Below, piece after piece: positions 1-13,012 of a stretch of 64,000 nt of DNA. The translations under genes were made by a program, and so were the position numbers. The stretch covers positions 29,946,875 through 30,010,874 of the forward strand of contig OZ038320.1 in NCBI GenBank assembly GCA_964035795.1, in the 5' to 3' direction. Origin of the DNA: Pterobdella sp. o SKG-2022 (Eukaryota > Annelida > Clitellata > Hirudinida > Piscicolidae). Position 1 is the first letter of the stretch. Each line of letters starts with the position of its first letter. A model generated the notes under the pieces. It was not told the DNA's origin and made no database searches. It saw nothing but the letters and a program-made list of their open reading frames with translations.

Positions 1-393
1 CTCCTGAAACACCTTCTCAAGGTATGTAGATGAGGGAGAGGGAGGCGTGAAGTGGGAAGGAGATAGATGTCTTCCATGGGATGAAATTCTGAGATAGTTC
101 TGTTGAAAATAATTTTATCAAATTTTTTTAATCTTCAAAATAAAAAAGTTATCTTCAGAATTAATTTAATTTTTCAATTTCAACTTATTAGATTCTCACA
201 TCGCATTTTCCATTTCTTTTCACATCTAGTTCGAAGTCGTAGAGTGTTACTTTAAAATAAGGATTTTTTTTGGTTCTTTCGATTGTAAAGGTACAGTTTT
301 TATTGAGAGTATATTTGCGCGGGTAAAGAGGGCTGGATAGATATATGTCTCGACGTTCTTTGTGTAAATTCTGCAGCTTTTTTTGGAATGTTT
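1..393 (-). CDS. CUB domain exons 4 and 5 (partial)
   Basis: Exon 4 (200-393) follows a TTTTCAG acceptor and reads in phase from the lectin exon. It carries the CUB features SSPLYP, an NKNC cysteine, FxVTLYDFELD and a CD pair at its end, then a GTGAGA donor. Exon 5 (1-99) follows CAACAG and starts NYLRISSHG, which continues the CUB pattern after CD; it stays open to the window edge. The fit to the CUB consensus is by eye. Confidence 0.75.
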
Positions 394-3300
394 CTGAAAA
401 CTTTGTGTAATTTTGTGATTGGCGGAAGTGAATGGATGTGTTGGTTAATGTTGGAAATGAAGAAAAAGATGTGGGATTCATTGTTGAATCGAGGCCTCGT
501 GAAGAACATATTTTGGTGATTTGGTGGTCTGAAATTATTTAAAGCCATTCATAAAACGTTATATAATCAAAAACAGTGATAAAATGGATTCTTCATTTTA
601 GACACAGCCCATGTCGAAAAGATAAATTGGGATGATTAAAACAAGGATGAAAAGTCTATTATTTGTTCGCAATCAAAGAAATTCTATTTGAAATATAATT
701 TAGTTATACAAGTAGGATTTTAGTTTATGTATTTTAAGCAAACAAAATCTCGCGATAAGGTTGCTTTATGGAAAAAATGGTCATAAAGGTCAGTTATTTA
801 AAAAATTTTTGAACAATTCAAGATGATATTTTGTAGAAATGAAACAATACTAATTAAATGTTTTCATCTTGAGATTGAACTAGCATAACTAAAAAATAAA
901 GAAAAATCATAAAAAACCGACTTTGATGATAATATTTAAAAAAATATGTATCTCAACAGGCGTTATGAGTGTAATGAAAAGCTCAAATCAAACGCCTCAA
1001 TTTCGATTTTAATAATTTTTTTTTTATAAATATTTCAACAAATTTAGTTAGTTAATAAAAATAAAATTTAAATGAAAGTAATGTTGAATTATTGAACTTA
1101 CTAAAGAGTTTAAAATATAACTAATACTATAATTTTTACCGTTATTAGTAATACATTTGGTGAAATAAATTCAGCTTCTTACACGCATAAAGTCTAGCAC
1201 CAGATCATCAAACTTGAGTAACGATCGAGTAGAAATTAAAAAAAACTATGGAAACATTAAAAGTCCCATGAAACTTTGTTGAAGTTATAACACTATAAAT
1301 AAATTAGAAATTAATATTTTGAAAAATTCAAATGTAATGTAATGTGATATTTATAAAGCGATTTTCCTAATGAATCAAAGCGCTCACTAAAAATTAATGA
1401 GCGAAAACACACTGGAACAGGTGTTAATGTTTTTAAACATTACAATACCTTGGACACAAAGAAACTTTATGGTCATGAACTCGTCGTAACCACATGGATC
1501 CCCGAACCTCTCGCCTTCCACCCTCACCTCACACGCACTCTTGCCCGCACACTCTCTGTTCACCTTTCAATTAAAGTGTTCGTAGTGTATAGTAGGTCTA
1601 ATATAATTATAGTTGTGGTTAAAAAATAGATATAGTAGGGTGTTATATGTACAATTGTTTACTAATAAGGATATTACTACGCCTATTATACAAAAAAAAC
1701 TAAATAATATTTAGTTTATTAATATAATAAATTTATTTTTATACTGAGTACATATTTAGTATATTTTTAATATAGGGATACTACTAGTTCTATTAGTATT
1801 GAAGATAGAGCTTAAGCTTATTAAATAGAATATGTATAAACCTTGTGTTAACAATGATACTAACACATAGAATCAGTAAATGACTGAGTAGACAGAAAGA
1901 AATATCAAAACGTATTAAGATGGTAGGAGTATATTAATTAAGGTGTGGTCAAAAGAGGTGCATGAATAATGAATGAAAGCCTCGGAATAAAATTAAAATT
2001 AGAGAAACATTGTAAAAATTGTTATTCTGAACGAAGCTTGTCAGTAGCATATGATAAACGAACCTTTTAATGACAAAATAAGTGCCTTAAGGTCTGGATA
2101 GGCATAAAAAATCTCCACAAACAACACGTGAGATGAAGGTGTCGTTTGAGTTTCGGTTGATGCTCATGGTTTTGGTTATTGTAGTTTGGCAATGATAAAC
2201 ACGAAAATTTTTTGCTATTAATTTTGCTGAGTTTTATATTAATTTTGTGAAAAATGGTATTGAAAGATAATTTTTTTTGTTTTTAGTTTTATATTGGTTT
2301 TTATAAAAGCTTGGATTAACGATTTTAGTCTTTTTGATACGTGTATTATTAAAGAAGGGTTTCCATAAAACATTTGTATAGCAAAGTGTGTCTATAATTA
2401 TTATACAAAATACGAAGCATACCTTAAGCTAATTGTTTTTACCTACGATAAGTTGCATACAAATTGTCTTAGGAAAAAGAATTTAGAGTTTTGAATTTTA
2501 AAATCACATTATTTATTCAAATGGTGAGCGTATAGTACTTTAAAAAATTTTTTTAATATTATTTCATTGCTATGGGAACTTAATTGTTAAGGCCCATATA
2601 TAAAGCTTAACTTACAGTTGAATTCAAATTTAATGAAGGAACACTATTGATAATTTATTTTTAAAAAATAAAGTAAAATCATGAACATGATTTTTGTAAC
2701 AGAAGTTCAAAATTTAAATGAAGCGCTAAAAATTTATTTTTGCTTCACATTTTTTGGTTCAGACATCGACCTTAAACTGCACCAAACTTAGCATCTATAG
2801 TCAAAAACCGCTTTTCTGTTATATCCTGGATAACAATGTACTCCGGTAGCAGGTATCGACCAAATGCTGTTTTAGTGTTGTCATTTGGCTTGGCGGATGA
2901 TCCTTCTTTTTTTGAAAACGTCAAGGAAAATTGCCCAAATGTGGAAATGGCGGATTTTAAATTTGATAATTCGAAGTAGGATGCTAATTTGGGCTGTTAG
3001 TCTATAAAAATTTGTCTCAAACAAATGGCTTATGTTATAAATTACATCAATAATTTAGACCAACTGCTGTCAACCCTAGTTAACGGGATAGTACAGCAGT
3101 ATAATCTACACGGTTGAATAGATTATATATATGTAGATAAGAATTAATTCTTATAGTAAGATAATTTGAATTTTGTATTAACAAAGGTTATACTTTTGGT
3201 TTTGTATAAAGGCATGACGTTGTATTCAAAATGGATGGTTACATGCAATATCATTTCATTAGTGATGATTGTTTCCCTTAAATCAGAGTTTTATTGAATG

Positions 3301-6300
3301 TTTAACACTTTTTAGTTATAAGATTTTTTAACTATAAGTTTAACTAATTGATTGAAAAAATTTGAAATTCAGCAGTTAAAAACATTTATTAGTTCCGTCA
3401 TGATTGAATCGTATTTGAATATTGATTGTTAAACGAAGAAATATTTGTAAAAACTTGTAAATTTTATTTAATTAAGATTTATTTGGAATTATCAATGGTA
3501 GTTTTATAAAATACAAGGAACTTTATGGAAACTACGTCAGATTTATCCATTTGTGGAGTCTTCTTGTAATCCAATTTAAGGTTTTTGAAGTTTGCATGGA
3601 AAAAAATTATTTTTTATTGGAAATTCCAATAATCATTGGAAATTCATTTTTGTGGAATTGGCTTTTGAAAAGTATAATTTCATTCATTTGGATTCACTTG
3701 GAAATAGTAACCTGCGCAGATGTGATGAGCAATGAAAGATTTTAAAAAGCATGCAGTTATGATATTTGATAATCTACATTGGCATCATCAATCAACACAC
3801 AATTACCAAAATTTCGCCTAATGGTTAATAATAAAAAACCACATCACTTAAACATTATAAAAATCTATTACGAAAACCTCCATACCTGGAAATGCACGTT
3901 GATCTGACAGACGTTGGAGGCAGGGACGTGGCAGATGGAGGCGAGGTACGAGTTGTTCCTGCCGAAAAAGGCTGCAGTCACCACGATAATCGAACCTTCA
4001 TCGCACGAAGGAGTCAGTAGAGAGCCGTAACAGCCCGACATTTCCAACGAGTTGTCATGCTGGTTGGGAGCTGATGGTTGAGAAGTGATCGTCAGGTTTG
4101 ATGTTTAATTCTTTTTATTATGTTATAATAATAATTATATAAAAATATTAACAATGATGATAATAACAACAATAATCATTATTTTAATTATTATTAATGT
4201 TATTATTGTCATTCTAATTATTTTCATATTATTGGTGCCTTTGATGCACAAGACTGCAAGTTATGTTTGAGAAGCTCTAAAGTATTTTCAATAGAAGTGT
4301 ACTACGAATGTTTGTGCAAGAAATGACATTTGGAAAAATTTCTAAAAATCGAAACTTGTAGGTTTGAAATGAGTTTTGTTGCAAAAATTGCTTGTTTAAG
4401 TCGTTTCTGAAATTGGCACAATAAAGTTGAGTGGTCTGAAATTATTACTTCAAAGATGACGCTCATAAAATTTTACTTTCATTCATGCCTTTTAAATTAT
4501 TTACTTCAAAGTCTGACATAAAATTCATTATAAAAGTTTGATAGAGTCAGACACATCAAATTTTCCGCAAAAAAATTTAAAATTTCAAAAGCTCTAAGCT
4601 TTTATAAAAATAAAAAATCCATTATAGCGACATTGAAAACGTTATAAAACTGATGGATGTTTTATATTTTATACATGTGAAATTAGGCACACCAATGATT
4701 AGCTTCAATCCCTGTCTAAATATTTCAAAGTCTTGTAGAAATAAGTCAAATCAACAAAATCAATTAATGGAAGATTTTTCCTGTATCTAGCATGCAATTT
4801 CAGAAAAAAAACTTTTAAAAGAGTAATGAAAAAGTGTGATTGGGATTATTCGGGTGAGATGGCAAGTAAGATAGCTTTCAAAAGTTTGTTAATAGCGAGA
4901 AAGAGCGTTTGATACGACCATAAATAGGGGGATATCTAAATTTGATCGCCTCAAACAAGCCGCGTTAGGTCAGTTTTTTTCATATTAAAATTTTGAGTTT
5001 ATTTAAAGCTGGAATTTCTGCTTCTAGTAATTATAATTCATTTCGAAAATTATGTAAATCTGAGTTTAATGTTTTATGGGTATTTTCAGGTACAATCCAA
5101 AACTATTTAATTTCTTTTTAATGACTGTTTTAGCTTGCAAGACTTGCAGACTTGCTCTTTTATTTCCTAATTTTTAATTTTTAAATAGTGTTTTTAATTA
5201 AAACTGCTGCTTACAAGATGTTGTGTTTTCAAGTCATTTGGTGAATTTAAAAAGTGGCTAACTCTCAATGAAACGGCTTTTTAAGCATTTTGATATCTTC
5301 ATAAAACTTCTTCCACTTTTGCAGTAAACGCAGATACAACGGTTTTTAAAGTTTTATATGAACACCTTTTTTTCTTGTATGCCACCTTAATAATGCTTTT
5401 GAAACTTTGAAGTTTAGTAGCGGAAACGATTCGAAAAGTTTCGCAAAAGATTTTTTAATGATTTTTAATTTGAAAATGTTTCCGTGTTCAGAATGTGTTT
5501 CAAAAAAGAACCTGTTAAGTGTGTCGTAAAGAAAGGAAATGGGGGACCAGATAGGTGTGTTGGTGGATTGGATTTACGAGTTTCAATAAAAACAAACTCC
5601 CCAAGGATCTGGAAGATTAATAAAGATAAAGTCACAAGACATAAACAGTCGTCTTTGAAATTGTCTCGATTTATTTTAGACAATTTTCTCACAAAATTTC
5701 TTTTCAAGGAAACTTTTTCAAATATTTTTGTAGCAAGGTGTTTTATAGCTTGAGAAATTTTCGGTACAAAAAGGTGCCTCTGCAACAATATTTTCGGTGC
5801 GGTTAATATGCATTAAATCATATTTAAAAGTTGAAGTTGAATTTCGAAAATACAAGTGCTTAAACCTTTGAAAACTGCCAAAATCAATTTTTCTCAGACA
5901 ATAAATTTTTTCCTTCAATTATTTCTCCAGTTATAATATCAAGTTTCCAAAAATTTTACTCCAACATTATTAGTTTTGAGATGTTCAAAGGAATTAATTT
6001 TAATTTATTAAAACGTAATTTGGAGATGATTTTAACTTTTATGGTGAACTTCAAACAAATGTTTTAATTATAAATATTGTTTTATGAAAAATAATATTAG
6101 TATATACAAAAGGTATGTACTATATAGACCCTAAAGACAGATTCGGAAAAAAAAATTTTTAATATATTCAAAAACTCCTTATTTTAAAGGTTAAAAAAAA
6201 ACAAAAAAATTTAAAAAAGAAAAATTAATCTGATGTCTGTAAAAAATGTTCAAAACGTTATTTCAAATGACAAAATTATGTAATTTCAGTAGTAGAATTC

Positions 6301-7212
6301 AATTACATCCTCACATAAATTACCATGAAACGCCAATAATTGATGCTCAGATCTAGAATCGAACCCAGCATGTAAGGATAAGGTTCCATTGAATCGTTTA
6401 TTTTCCAAGTGTTTGCCTTTTATACAAACATTTTGAATAAATTGGAGAATGGTTATAATTTCTCATGAAGTCAGAGACAATTCTTATAGAACTACGTCAA
6501 TCAATTACTTTTAAGTAATACCCTTCATTGCTAAGTATATGGGATCAAGAACGACCTAATGAGACATTGATAAATCGATCAATTATTTATGATTAAAACT
6601 ATTTTCATTTCTTTTACAGGTTCTCATCACTGAAACCCTCTTTTATACTCTAACTCTTAATTAAAGACTTATTTTTGAATGAATCTTAGTTTTTAAACGT
6701 TGAGTCTTTAGATTTTTCTTAGGGAGATGAAGCATGAAATTGTAAGGTATTAATTTTGAAATGCCGGATCATGAAACTCAGCAGTCTTAAATGTTAAAAA
6801 CCTACAAAAAGCTTTTTTAAACTTATTTTCACACAAAAAGTTAAATCGACGAAATTTTTCTAAAGGATTCGTTAAATACGATAATACTATGTGATAAATT
6901 GCCGAGCACTTTTTCGCTCATGGCTATCATGCGAAATGTATTGTATTCACAGAATGACGCTCTCATTGAGTTTTTAAAAAATTAATTCTTTTTTTGATGG
7001 GTTCAAGAGCTCAAAATAATTATTCTTCAATGATCATATAATTTAATGTGTATAATATAAAACATGAAGTCTCGACACAGTTTCAATGGGAAAAACTTGA
7101 AGTACAAAAAGGTAGTCAACGTACTTTTATCATGGTTGACGTCCCAGCATACTGATGCACGTATTATCCACACAAGAGCCACTAAACATTTCTTCCTTAC
7201 TCTCTGCGCCAT
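1..7212 (-). CDS. SUEL/galactose-binding lectin plus CUB domain protein, 5' part
   Basis: A secreted or type I membrane protein that probably binds carbohydrate or ligand outside the cell. Five exons join in phase: 7125-7212, 3886-4070, 1449-1563, 200-393 and 1-99, the last cut by the window edge. Exon 1 starts with a signal-like peptide: Met, then RVRKK, then the hydrophobic CLVALVWII. Exons 2-3 make one SUEL lectin domain with the hallmarks CDEGSIIVVTAAFFGR, paired Cys, and FGDPC. Exons 4-5 begin a CUB domain (SSPLYPRKYTLNKNC, then CD followed by NYLRI). Splice sites are GT-AG: GTACGT, GTATGG, GTATTG and GTGAGA donors. The order lectin then CUB is unlike EVA-1, which has two lectin domains, and unlike latrophilin. 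I do not recognise a named orthologue. An extra exon in the 3-kb intron 1 cannot be excluded. The 3' part lies left of the window. Confidence 0.83.
394..1448. other. Intron of the lectin/CUB gene
   Basis: AT-rich intronic sequence. Apart from a partial SINE at about 1333-1425, next to the exon 3 donor, I see no coding or RNA signal. Confidence 0.6.
1333..1425 (-). repeat. 3' part of tRNA-derived SINE
   Basis: Read on the minus strand it contains CAGTGTGTTTTCGCT, a GCGCTTTGATTC segment and TCGCTTTATAAATATCACAT, ending in a (TTACA)n-like tail. The same block occurs at 34568-34640, 35040-35222 and 17530-17665. Only the 3' body and tail are left here. It lies about 20 bp from the splice donor of the lectin exon. 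Confidence 0.6.
1449..4070 (-). CDS. SUEL lectin domain exons 2 and 3
   Basis: Exon 2 (3886-4070) encodes the first half: SGCYGS, then SCDEGSIIVVTAAFFGR, then a Cys-rich stretch ending CQINVHFQ. Exon 3 (1449-1563) gives the second half: NRECAGKSACEVRVEGERFG followed by DPC and a final FLC. Together they span roughly 78 residues, the usual size of this domain, with the FGDPC signature intact. The intron between them (1564-3885) is AT-rich, and I see no gene in it. Confidence 0.88.
4071..7124. other. Intron 1 of the lectin/CUB gene
   Basis: About 3 kb of AT-rich sequence between the signal-peptide exon and the first lectin exon. Open frames at 5465-5788 on both strands show no domain or consistent splice context. 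I see no supported exon here. Confidence 0.5.
7125..7212 (-). CDS. Exon 1 of the lectin/CUB gene (signal peptide)
   Basis: 29 codons plus one base. The ATG is followed by a basic stretch (RVRKK), a hydrophobic core (CLVALVWII) and a Cys/Trp-containing end, which is the shape of a cleaved signal peptide. It ends at a strong GTACGT donor in phase 1, matching the acceptor CATCAG before exon 2. It is assigned to the downstream lectin gene because strand, phase and secretory logic agree. No homology supports it, so it could belong to another transcript. Confidence 0.6.
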
Positions 7213-10200
7213 TTCAAACGATGTGTCTATTTTAAATGCATTTCTATAGCATAAGTTTGCTTTTCTAGTTTTGTTTATTAGTTTTTTTTATTTGTGCTTA
7301 GAAATTATTGTTTCATAAATAAATTGTTTTCAGTACGTTTTTATATTTATTTTTTTCAGATTTTCACGTCAACGATTCAAAAAAATAAAAAACCTTTGTA
7401 TTCACAATTCCTTTATACAAGAAACGACTGAAAATTCATTTCAAAGCTTCCAAGTTCATGTTCGTTTTTGATAAAACTCACAAAAAAAATATCATTTGAG
7501 AGAAAACAGACCTTAAGCCGATGTGACTATATACGCCCATACAACCACCAGCTTTATACTGTGTGTTGAAGAGATGTGGAGTAGAAGAGAGAAAACTGAA
7601 AAAGTTAAAAAATACACAGAAAAGCCATTTTTATTGCGTATTAGATTTGATTTAAAAATGGAATCAAATTGTTATTTTTAAAGTAGGGATTAAATCATCT
7701 GTCACTCAGGCCCTAATCATGCTTGCGAACAACATCGAGTCTGTGATTGATAAGATTGAGAAGGTCATAAAATCGATTAATCACCCAAAAACGTTCAGGT
7801 TATTATAACTCAAAATATAATTCATATCAGTTGAAATTTTCAAAAATTCTCAATTTTATTTTTTAATGGATTTATTCGAAATACTTTATCGATGTTCAAT
7901 GAATGAATTTCATTTATTTGCATATGAATAGAAATTTTGTCATTAAAAAGTTGAATTATTTTTTGAAGGTAGCTGATAATAAAAGTGAGAAATTCTGGAA
8001 ACTTTAAATTTCTGGAAAGATTTGGGGGACAGAAGACAAATAAAAAAAAATATTAAATCGAGAGTGAAAAGATTTTCATTAAAGTTTTATACTGAAATTT
8101 TAAAATAAAACATTGCATCTGAAATTGGCATATAAACATTGTATCCATCAAATAAAGAAGCTGGAACTTCTAAAAGAAACCTAAATCAAGAAGCTTCAAT
8201 TTATTTTTGTGAAAACTTATCTCTATTTTTTTGTTCAAACATAACACAAGCATCTATACAAAACAATACACGAAGTTGAACAGAAAAACATCATGAGTGA
8301 AATTCGAAAGAAAATCCTTCAAATCACAATTCTATGTAGTAAAAATGGCTTTAATCAATGGCCGATCAATTCCAAGCCTGGTTATGTCATTTTTAATAGT
8401 CTCCATAGTCTCCCAGACCCATTGCTGCAATGGCATTTTTGCTGATAAGAATCTTTCGATTGGAAAAGAAAATTTTTTTCAATTTTTTTTGGCTTAAAGT
8501 TTCCCTATCAATCAATTATTGTAGCCTCTATTTTCATTTCTTTAGTTCAACTTTTATTTTTTATATCTATTAAGTGGTACGCAACCAAAAATTTAATAAA
8601 TTTTACTATATGTTGAAAATTGAATCAATCATATATGATTAATCTTTTCTGTCGATTTGGACTTATGTCCGAGGTCTGATGCTTGATATCCCCTACATAT
8701 GAGTATTGTTGGCACACTTCATTTTATTCTTCAGTCCAATTTAACGACCTACATGAAAACTAAGTAAACTTTATTATATATGAATTTGTTTAATGACCAA
8801 AACCTATCATATAGCAGCTTTTTTCAATTTATAAATTGAAATTTTATTTACGACCAATTTGTATATTGTAGTTTTCACTGCTTTTGCTTAGTAGGACATT
8901 AAATTCCCATTGAAGATTAATTTTTCAAAAATAAAATCAATTTTTAAATTTGAGATATTTCTTTCAAGGATCTAACTTTCAAATTTTAGAATGTTTTAAC
9001 ATGATAAAAAAGGTGTTGAGCTGAAGAGAAAACTTCCACATACTCTCATTCTAAATGTTACAGAGTTTTACCCAAAACTCTGTCAAAAATTAGCATTTAG
9101 GTAAGTGAAAATTTTAGAGGCAAAAGTTGTTTGACTTATGAAATTCATTAAAGGAGTCTTTTTGAGTTTTTGAATGTTTAATGAAATTTACGTGTTAATT
9201 TTATTTTATAAATTTCTCTCATTAAATATGGATGCGTTGTGTGAAAAATTTTGTAGAAACTTAAATCTTTTAAAAATTTTTTTCCCAACTAACAGAAACC
9301 TATTTCAAAAAATTCAAAATATTATTTGAAATTTTAAAAAAGTATTTAAAGTTTTTGAGCAAACTGAATGTTTGAAAGATATAGAAAAAACATTATAGGA
9401 GAGCATGTAATTGCCTTAAACACAGTACTTTTGTTGAATGGTCCTGTCGTTTCAGCTTATTTTGTTTATCATCAAAGTTTCGTGTTATTATTTAATTGTT
9501 TTTTCAATATCAAGTTTTATAGATTTCACATAAAATTTTTACAAATTCTAGAATTAAAAATTACAGCGCAAAAGACAATTGGATTTTAGATTGAAAGAGC
9601 AAAAAAAACAATGAAATGTTATAAAAACAAATTCAAAAATTCAATCATTTTTAAAAGTTTCTCTCTCAAGTTGGTGATCTGACTCCCGACGGTAACATCC
9701 ATTTTCTCACATTTAATTTTTCCTGTTTGCTCCTTAATTCCTTCTACCTTTGCCATCTCTCTTTTGATGATCCTTCATTTTCAAGTGCCAATTATATTTC
9801 GCTTTGCCTATTTATGACTCATAACATTGTCAAATCTGATTTATGAAAGTTTTTATTTCTTAAACTTTTGAGTCAATCTCTAGTTTCGTCGTTAAAATTT
9901 CAAAAACAAGTCATATTTTTCTAGGATGAAAATATTAAATAAATATTAACGTTATTCTTTTTTATCGATTTTTCTCATTCTATTTTTGATTTTTTTATTC
10001 TTAATGATTCATTTTACTTGTTAAGTAAATTTTTGAAAAATTCATTGTTATAACTTTTCTATTTTTTTTATTTTTATTTATTTATTTTCAGAATTAAATT
10101 TATTTTTCTGTTTAATAAATCTTTTTTTGCCTAAGTTTCTTGAAATTGTCAGAAACTCATCGAAAATAATCGTTACGTTATTGACATCTTGTAAAAACAA

Positions 10201-12177
10201 ACAAAGAGAAAAGAACTTGCAAAAAATTCAATAAATGATAGCGAAAATAATTATTTTTTCAAAAAAAAAACCGTGCTCTAAGTCACATATTGTGAACTAC
10301 TTTGGGACATTGAAAAATATTTTGTTCCACTCTTGCTAAGATTCATCATTCTGTATAAAAAAGCAGCTTTTGGATTGCACTCACATTTAGATAACGCTTA
10401 GACCGAAAGTACACGCGAAAGCAAACAATTTTTTAAGCAACGTTTTATTGAGCAAAAAAAAAATCCAACATAAACGCATTGGAATTTTTCAAAGACTTAT
10501 AACAAAAAATTAAAGAAAAGAATAAAATATAAAACATGAAAAAACCACAGAAAGATACAAAGAAACGAAAAAGAACACAAGATAATAGCCAAAATGACAG
10601 GTAATGAGACAATAGAGATTTTCCCAAGTCCATTGATGACACAGGCCGTACCAAGTATCTGCTTTTCGTCAATAATAATAGTAATAACAATAATGAAGTA
10701 ATAAACCACATATTAAAAAAACAATAATTTTTATGGGATATAATAAAAAAATTAATTAAAAACCTACATTAAGGTTTACTTGTCCTATTAGGGATGTTAC
10801 CAATTAATATTTAATGGTTTCTTTTATCCCATCCAAGTATTGTTCAAGTATGAAATTAATTATTTATAAAAAAATCAAAAACAGAGAGGAAGGCGACGAA
10901 ATATGAAAGTAAACAAGAAAAATCAATAGTTTCTTGGTAACATAACGTTAAACGCTCACGTGTGAAGAAAACTTGCATCACAGAACAAAGCAGTATGTAC
11001 AATATTATAATCTAATAGATTCATCATAATTTGAAATGGAAATATTATTTTCACTTATTGTGAAGAAAAAAACTCATTATAAAACTCTTGGTTGTTCAAA
11101 TGACGAAGAGCTGTCATGGCTTAAAAGATTATTCCGAGGCAATCTATAAACAACTCGTGGAGGCATAATAAGATTATTTTGAAAATTTTTTTGAAATCAT
11201 GGATTAGTTTTTAAGTTTTGAAAAATTTTTCTTCACACGTTTCTTTTGTTTGTTCTCGCCGTGCTAATGGGTACCGTGTGCTTTGACGCAATCTTCCTGT
11301 TTGCCACATTTTCTTAAATGAAACTCCTTCAATAGACTTTTCGAAGTCGTGTCAATGTTGTAATTATGGCGGGCATGTTTTTGGTGAAGTTTCCACCTAT
11401 TTTAATCAGTTGTTCTACTTTAAAAATTGTTTTTTTGAGAATTTTAAAAAGTCAGGGAAGTTACAACGGCGATTTTGATTTTTAATCGAAAATAAGTAGA
11501 ATAAATTTTTTACTGGCCATGTTAATCTCAATCACGATAGAAAATTAACAAGATAAAATGATAAATGAAAATTTGAAATGAATGTATGTTTATACAGCAA
11601 AGATAAAAAGCATTTTTATGCAAAGCGACCTGAAATGTACATTAAAGATAACAAACGACACAGATAAATTATTACTTTTTATTTACTCTAAACTGCCATT
11701 TCAACATCAAGAAACCTTGATACTTTTATAAATACTATACACTATAAGACATCTCAAAACCCAAAAGACTAGGCACTCAAAAAATGGTAATCTCTAATAA
11801 TGATAATACTCCAACAACATCAACGTAAATCCTTCACCAAACTCAGAGCTATTTCAGATTTTTTTGATAACGTATAAAATGGTTGAACGCGACAATTGAC
11901 AAAAATTTGACTTCAAAAAAAAGGCATTTATGTTAGGCATAGTGAGTTATTGATGATAAATACAATTTATTGGAGATGTATTGTGATTTATTCATTCAGA
12001 TCTATCTACTGCTTGCGGCATGGAAGTAGAACTTAAAATTTTTTCTTTATAATGGATGTAGAAAAAATAATATTTAATGAGTCCAAATTCACAATTAAAA
12101 TTTTTCAAATTTAAATTTTTAATAATTTTAGTTTTTTTCAAGTAAATATGGATACTATACTGAAATATCTTGACAGT

Positions 12178-12234
12178 TTTTCAAGTTATAGTAATAACTG
12201 ACAAAAAATTTCAAGTTATAGTAATAACTGATAA
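12178..12234. repeat. Tandem duplication with internal palindrome
   Basis: A unit of about 32 bp beginning TTTCAAGTTATAGTAATAAC occurs twice in a row, separated by CAAAAAA-type sequence. Each copy holds the palindrome AGTTAT-AGTA-ATAACT. Confidence 0.75.
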
Positions 12235-12943
12235 TAATGAAAGCAATTGTTAAATATAATAACAATAACAATCAAAATAATGAAAAAATAATACAATATA
12301 TAATGAAAATACAACATAGAATGATTAAGAAACAACGATTTAAAAAACTTGATTTGAGAACCAAGACTTCCAACATACGCAGTAATATTAACAGTGATAT
12401 TTTGAAAATCAAAAAACTTAGTGCTCAAAAACTTTCCAAACCTTTGTGTTCCATTCTTATATTATTGATTAGGCTTCCATATTTACCAACAAAATACTTA
12501 AAACACTCAAAATTGGAACTGATTTGAGAAAAACCTTTTTTGTCAAAAGCCATTTTTTGGTGCTTTTGTCACCTGCTACGTGTTATCTTTTTTTGTTCAT
12601 TTAGTTGCGTAGTTTAAGAAGATTTTGGGAAAACTTAATTAAAATAATTACCGTTTTTTTTTTAAATATTTCAACAAAATATTCAATTAAAAGAGGTTTA
12701 ACAATTCTATTGCAGTTTCTATTATTATTATATTTATGATATGGCATGCTTATTATATCTATCTAGCATTATTGTTTAGAAAATCATAAAGTTTATACTA
12801 CTACATACTACAATCATACTTCTTATTGTATTGTATTATCAAAAAAACTTGGTAAGCCTTATACAGCTTGATAGTTTTTAAGAGATCAGTTTAGGATAGT
12901 TACTGATAATATTCATTAACGTCAATATTATGAGAAAATTTTT

Positions 12944-13012
12944 AGTACATTTATTAGCAAAAAAAAGCTAGAATTTTCGGTAAGTATAGTCTTACCATAA
13001 TACGTTAGGATA
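12944..13012 (+). repeat. Degenerate copy of the foldback element
   Basis: Contains ACATTTATT, AAAAAGCTAGAATTTTCG and TAAGTATAGTCTTACCATAA in the same order as the arm at 27632-27700, followed by ACGTTAG. It is a diverged, truncated member of that family. Confidence 0.55.

Noticed and set aside
1..26. Plus-strand exon end before GTATGT
   Set aside because: The same bases are coding in phase on the minus strand as the CUB exon; the plus-strand donor is chance.
5465..5788. Overlapping open frames on both strands (about 90-107 codons)
   Set aside because: No domain, no splice context fitting the lectin gene, and both strands open equally, as expected from local base composition.
6339..6390. 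Possible tRNA gene on the minus strand (box B-like GGGTTCGATTC)
   Set aside because: No matching box A or cloverleaf could be drawn; at most another SINE relic.
8297..8497. Plus-strand frame with a signal-peptide-like start (MALINGRSIPSLVMSFLIVS)
   Set aside because: Only 66 codons, no good donor or continuation nearby; hydrophobic stretches arise easily in AT-rich DNA.
10445..10711. Hydrophobic open frames
   Set aside because: Phe/Leu-rich translations of A/T runs, without homology.
12216..12527. Open frames on both strands
   Set aside because: Low-complexity Asn/Ile/Lys-rich translations; part is the tandem duplication.
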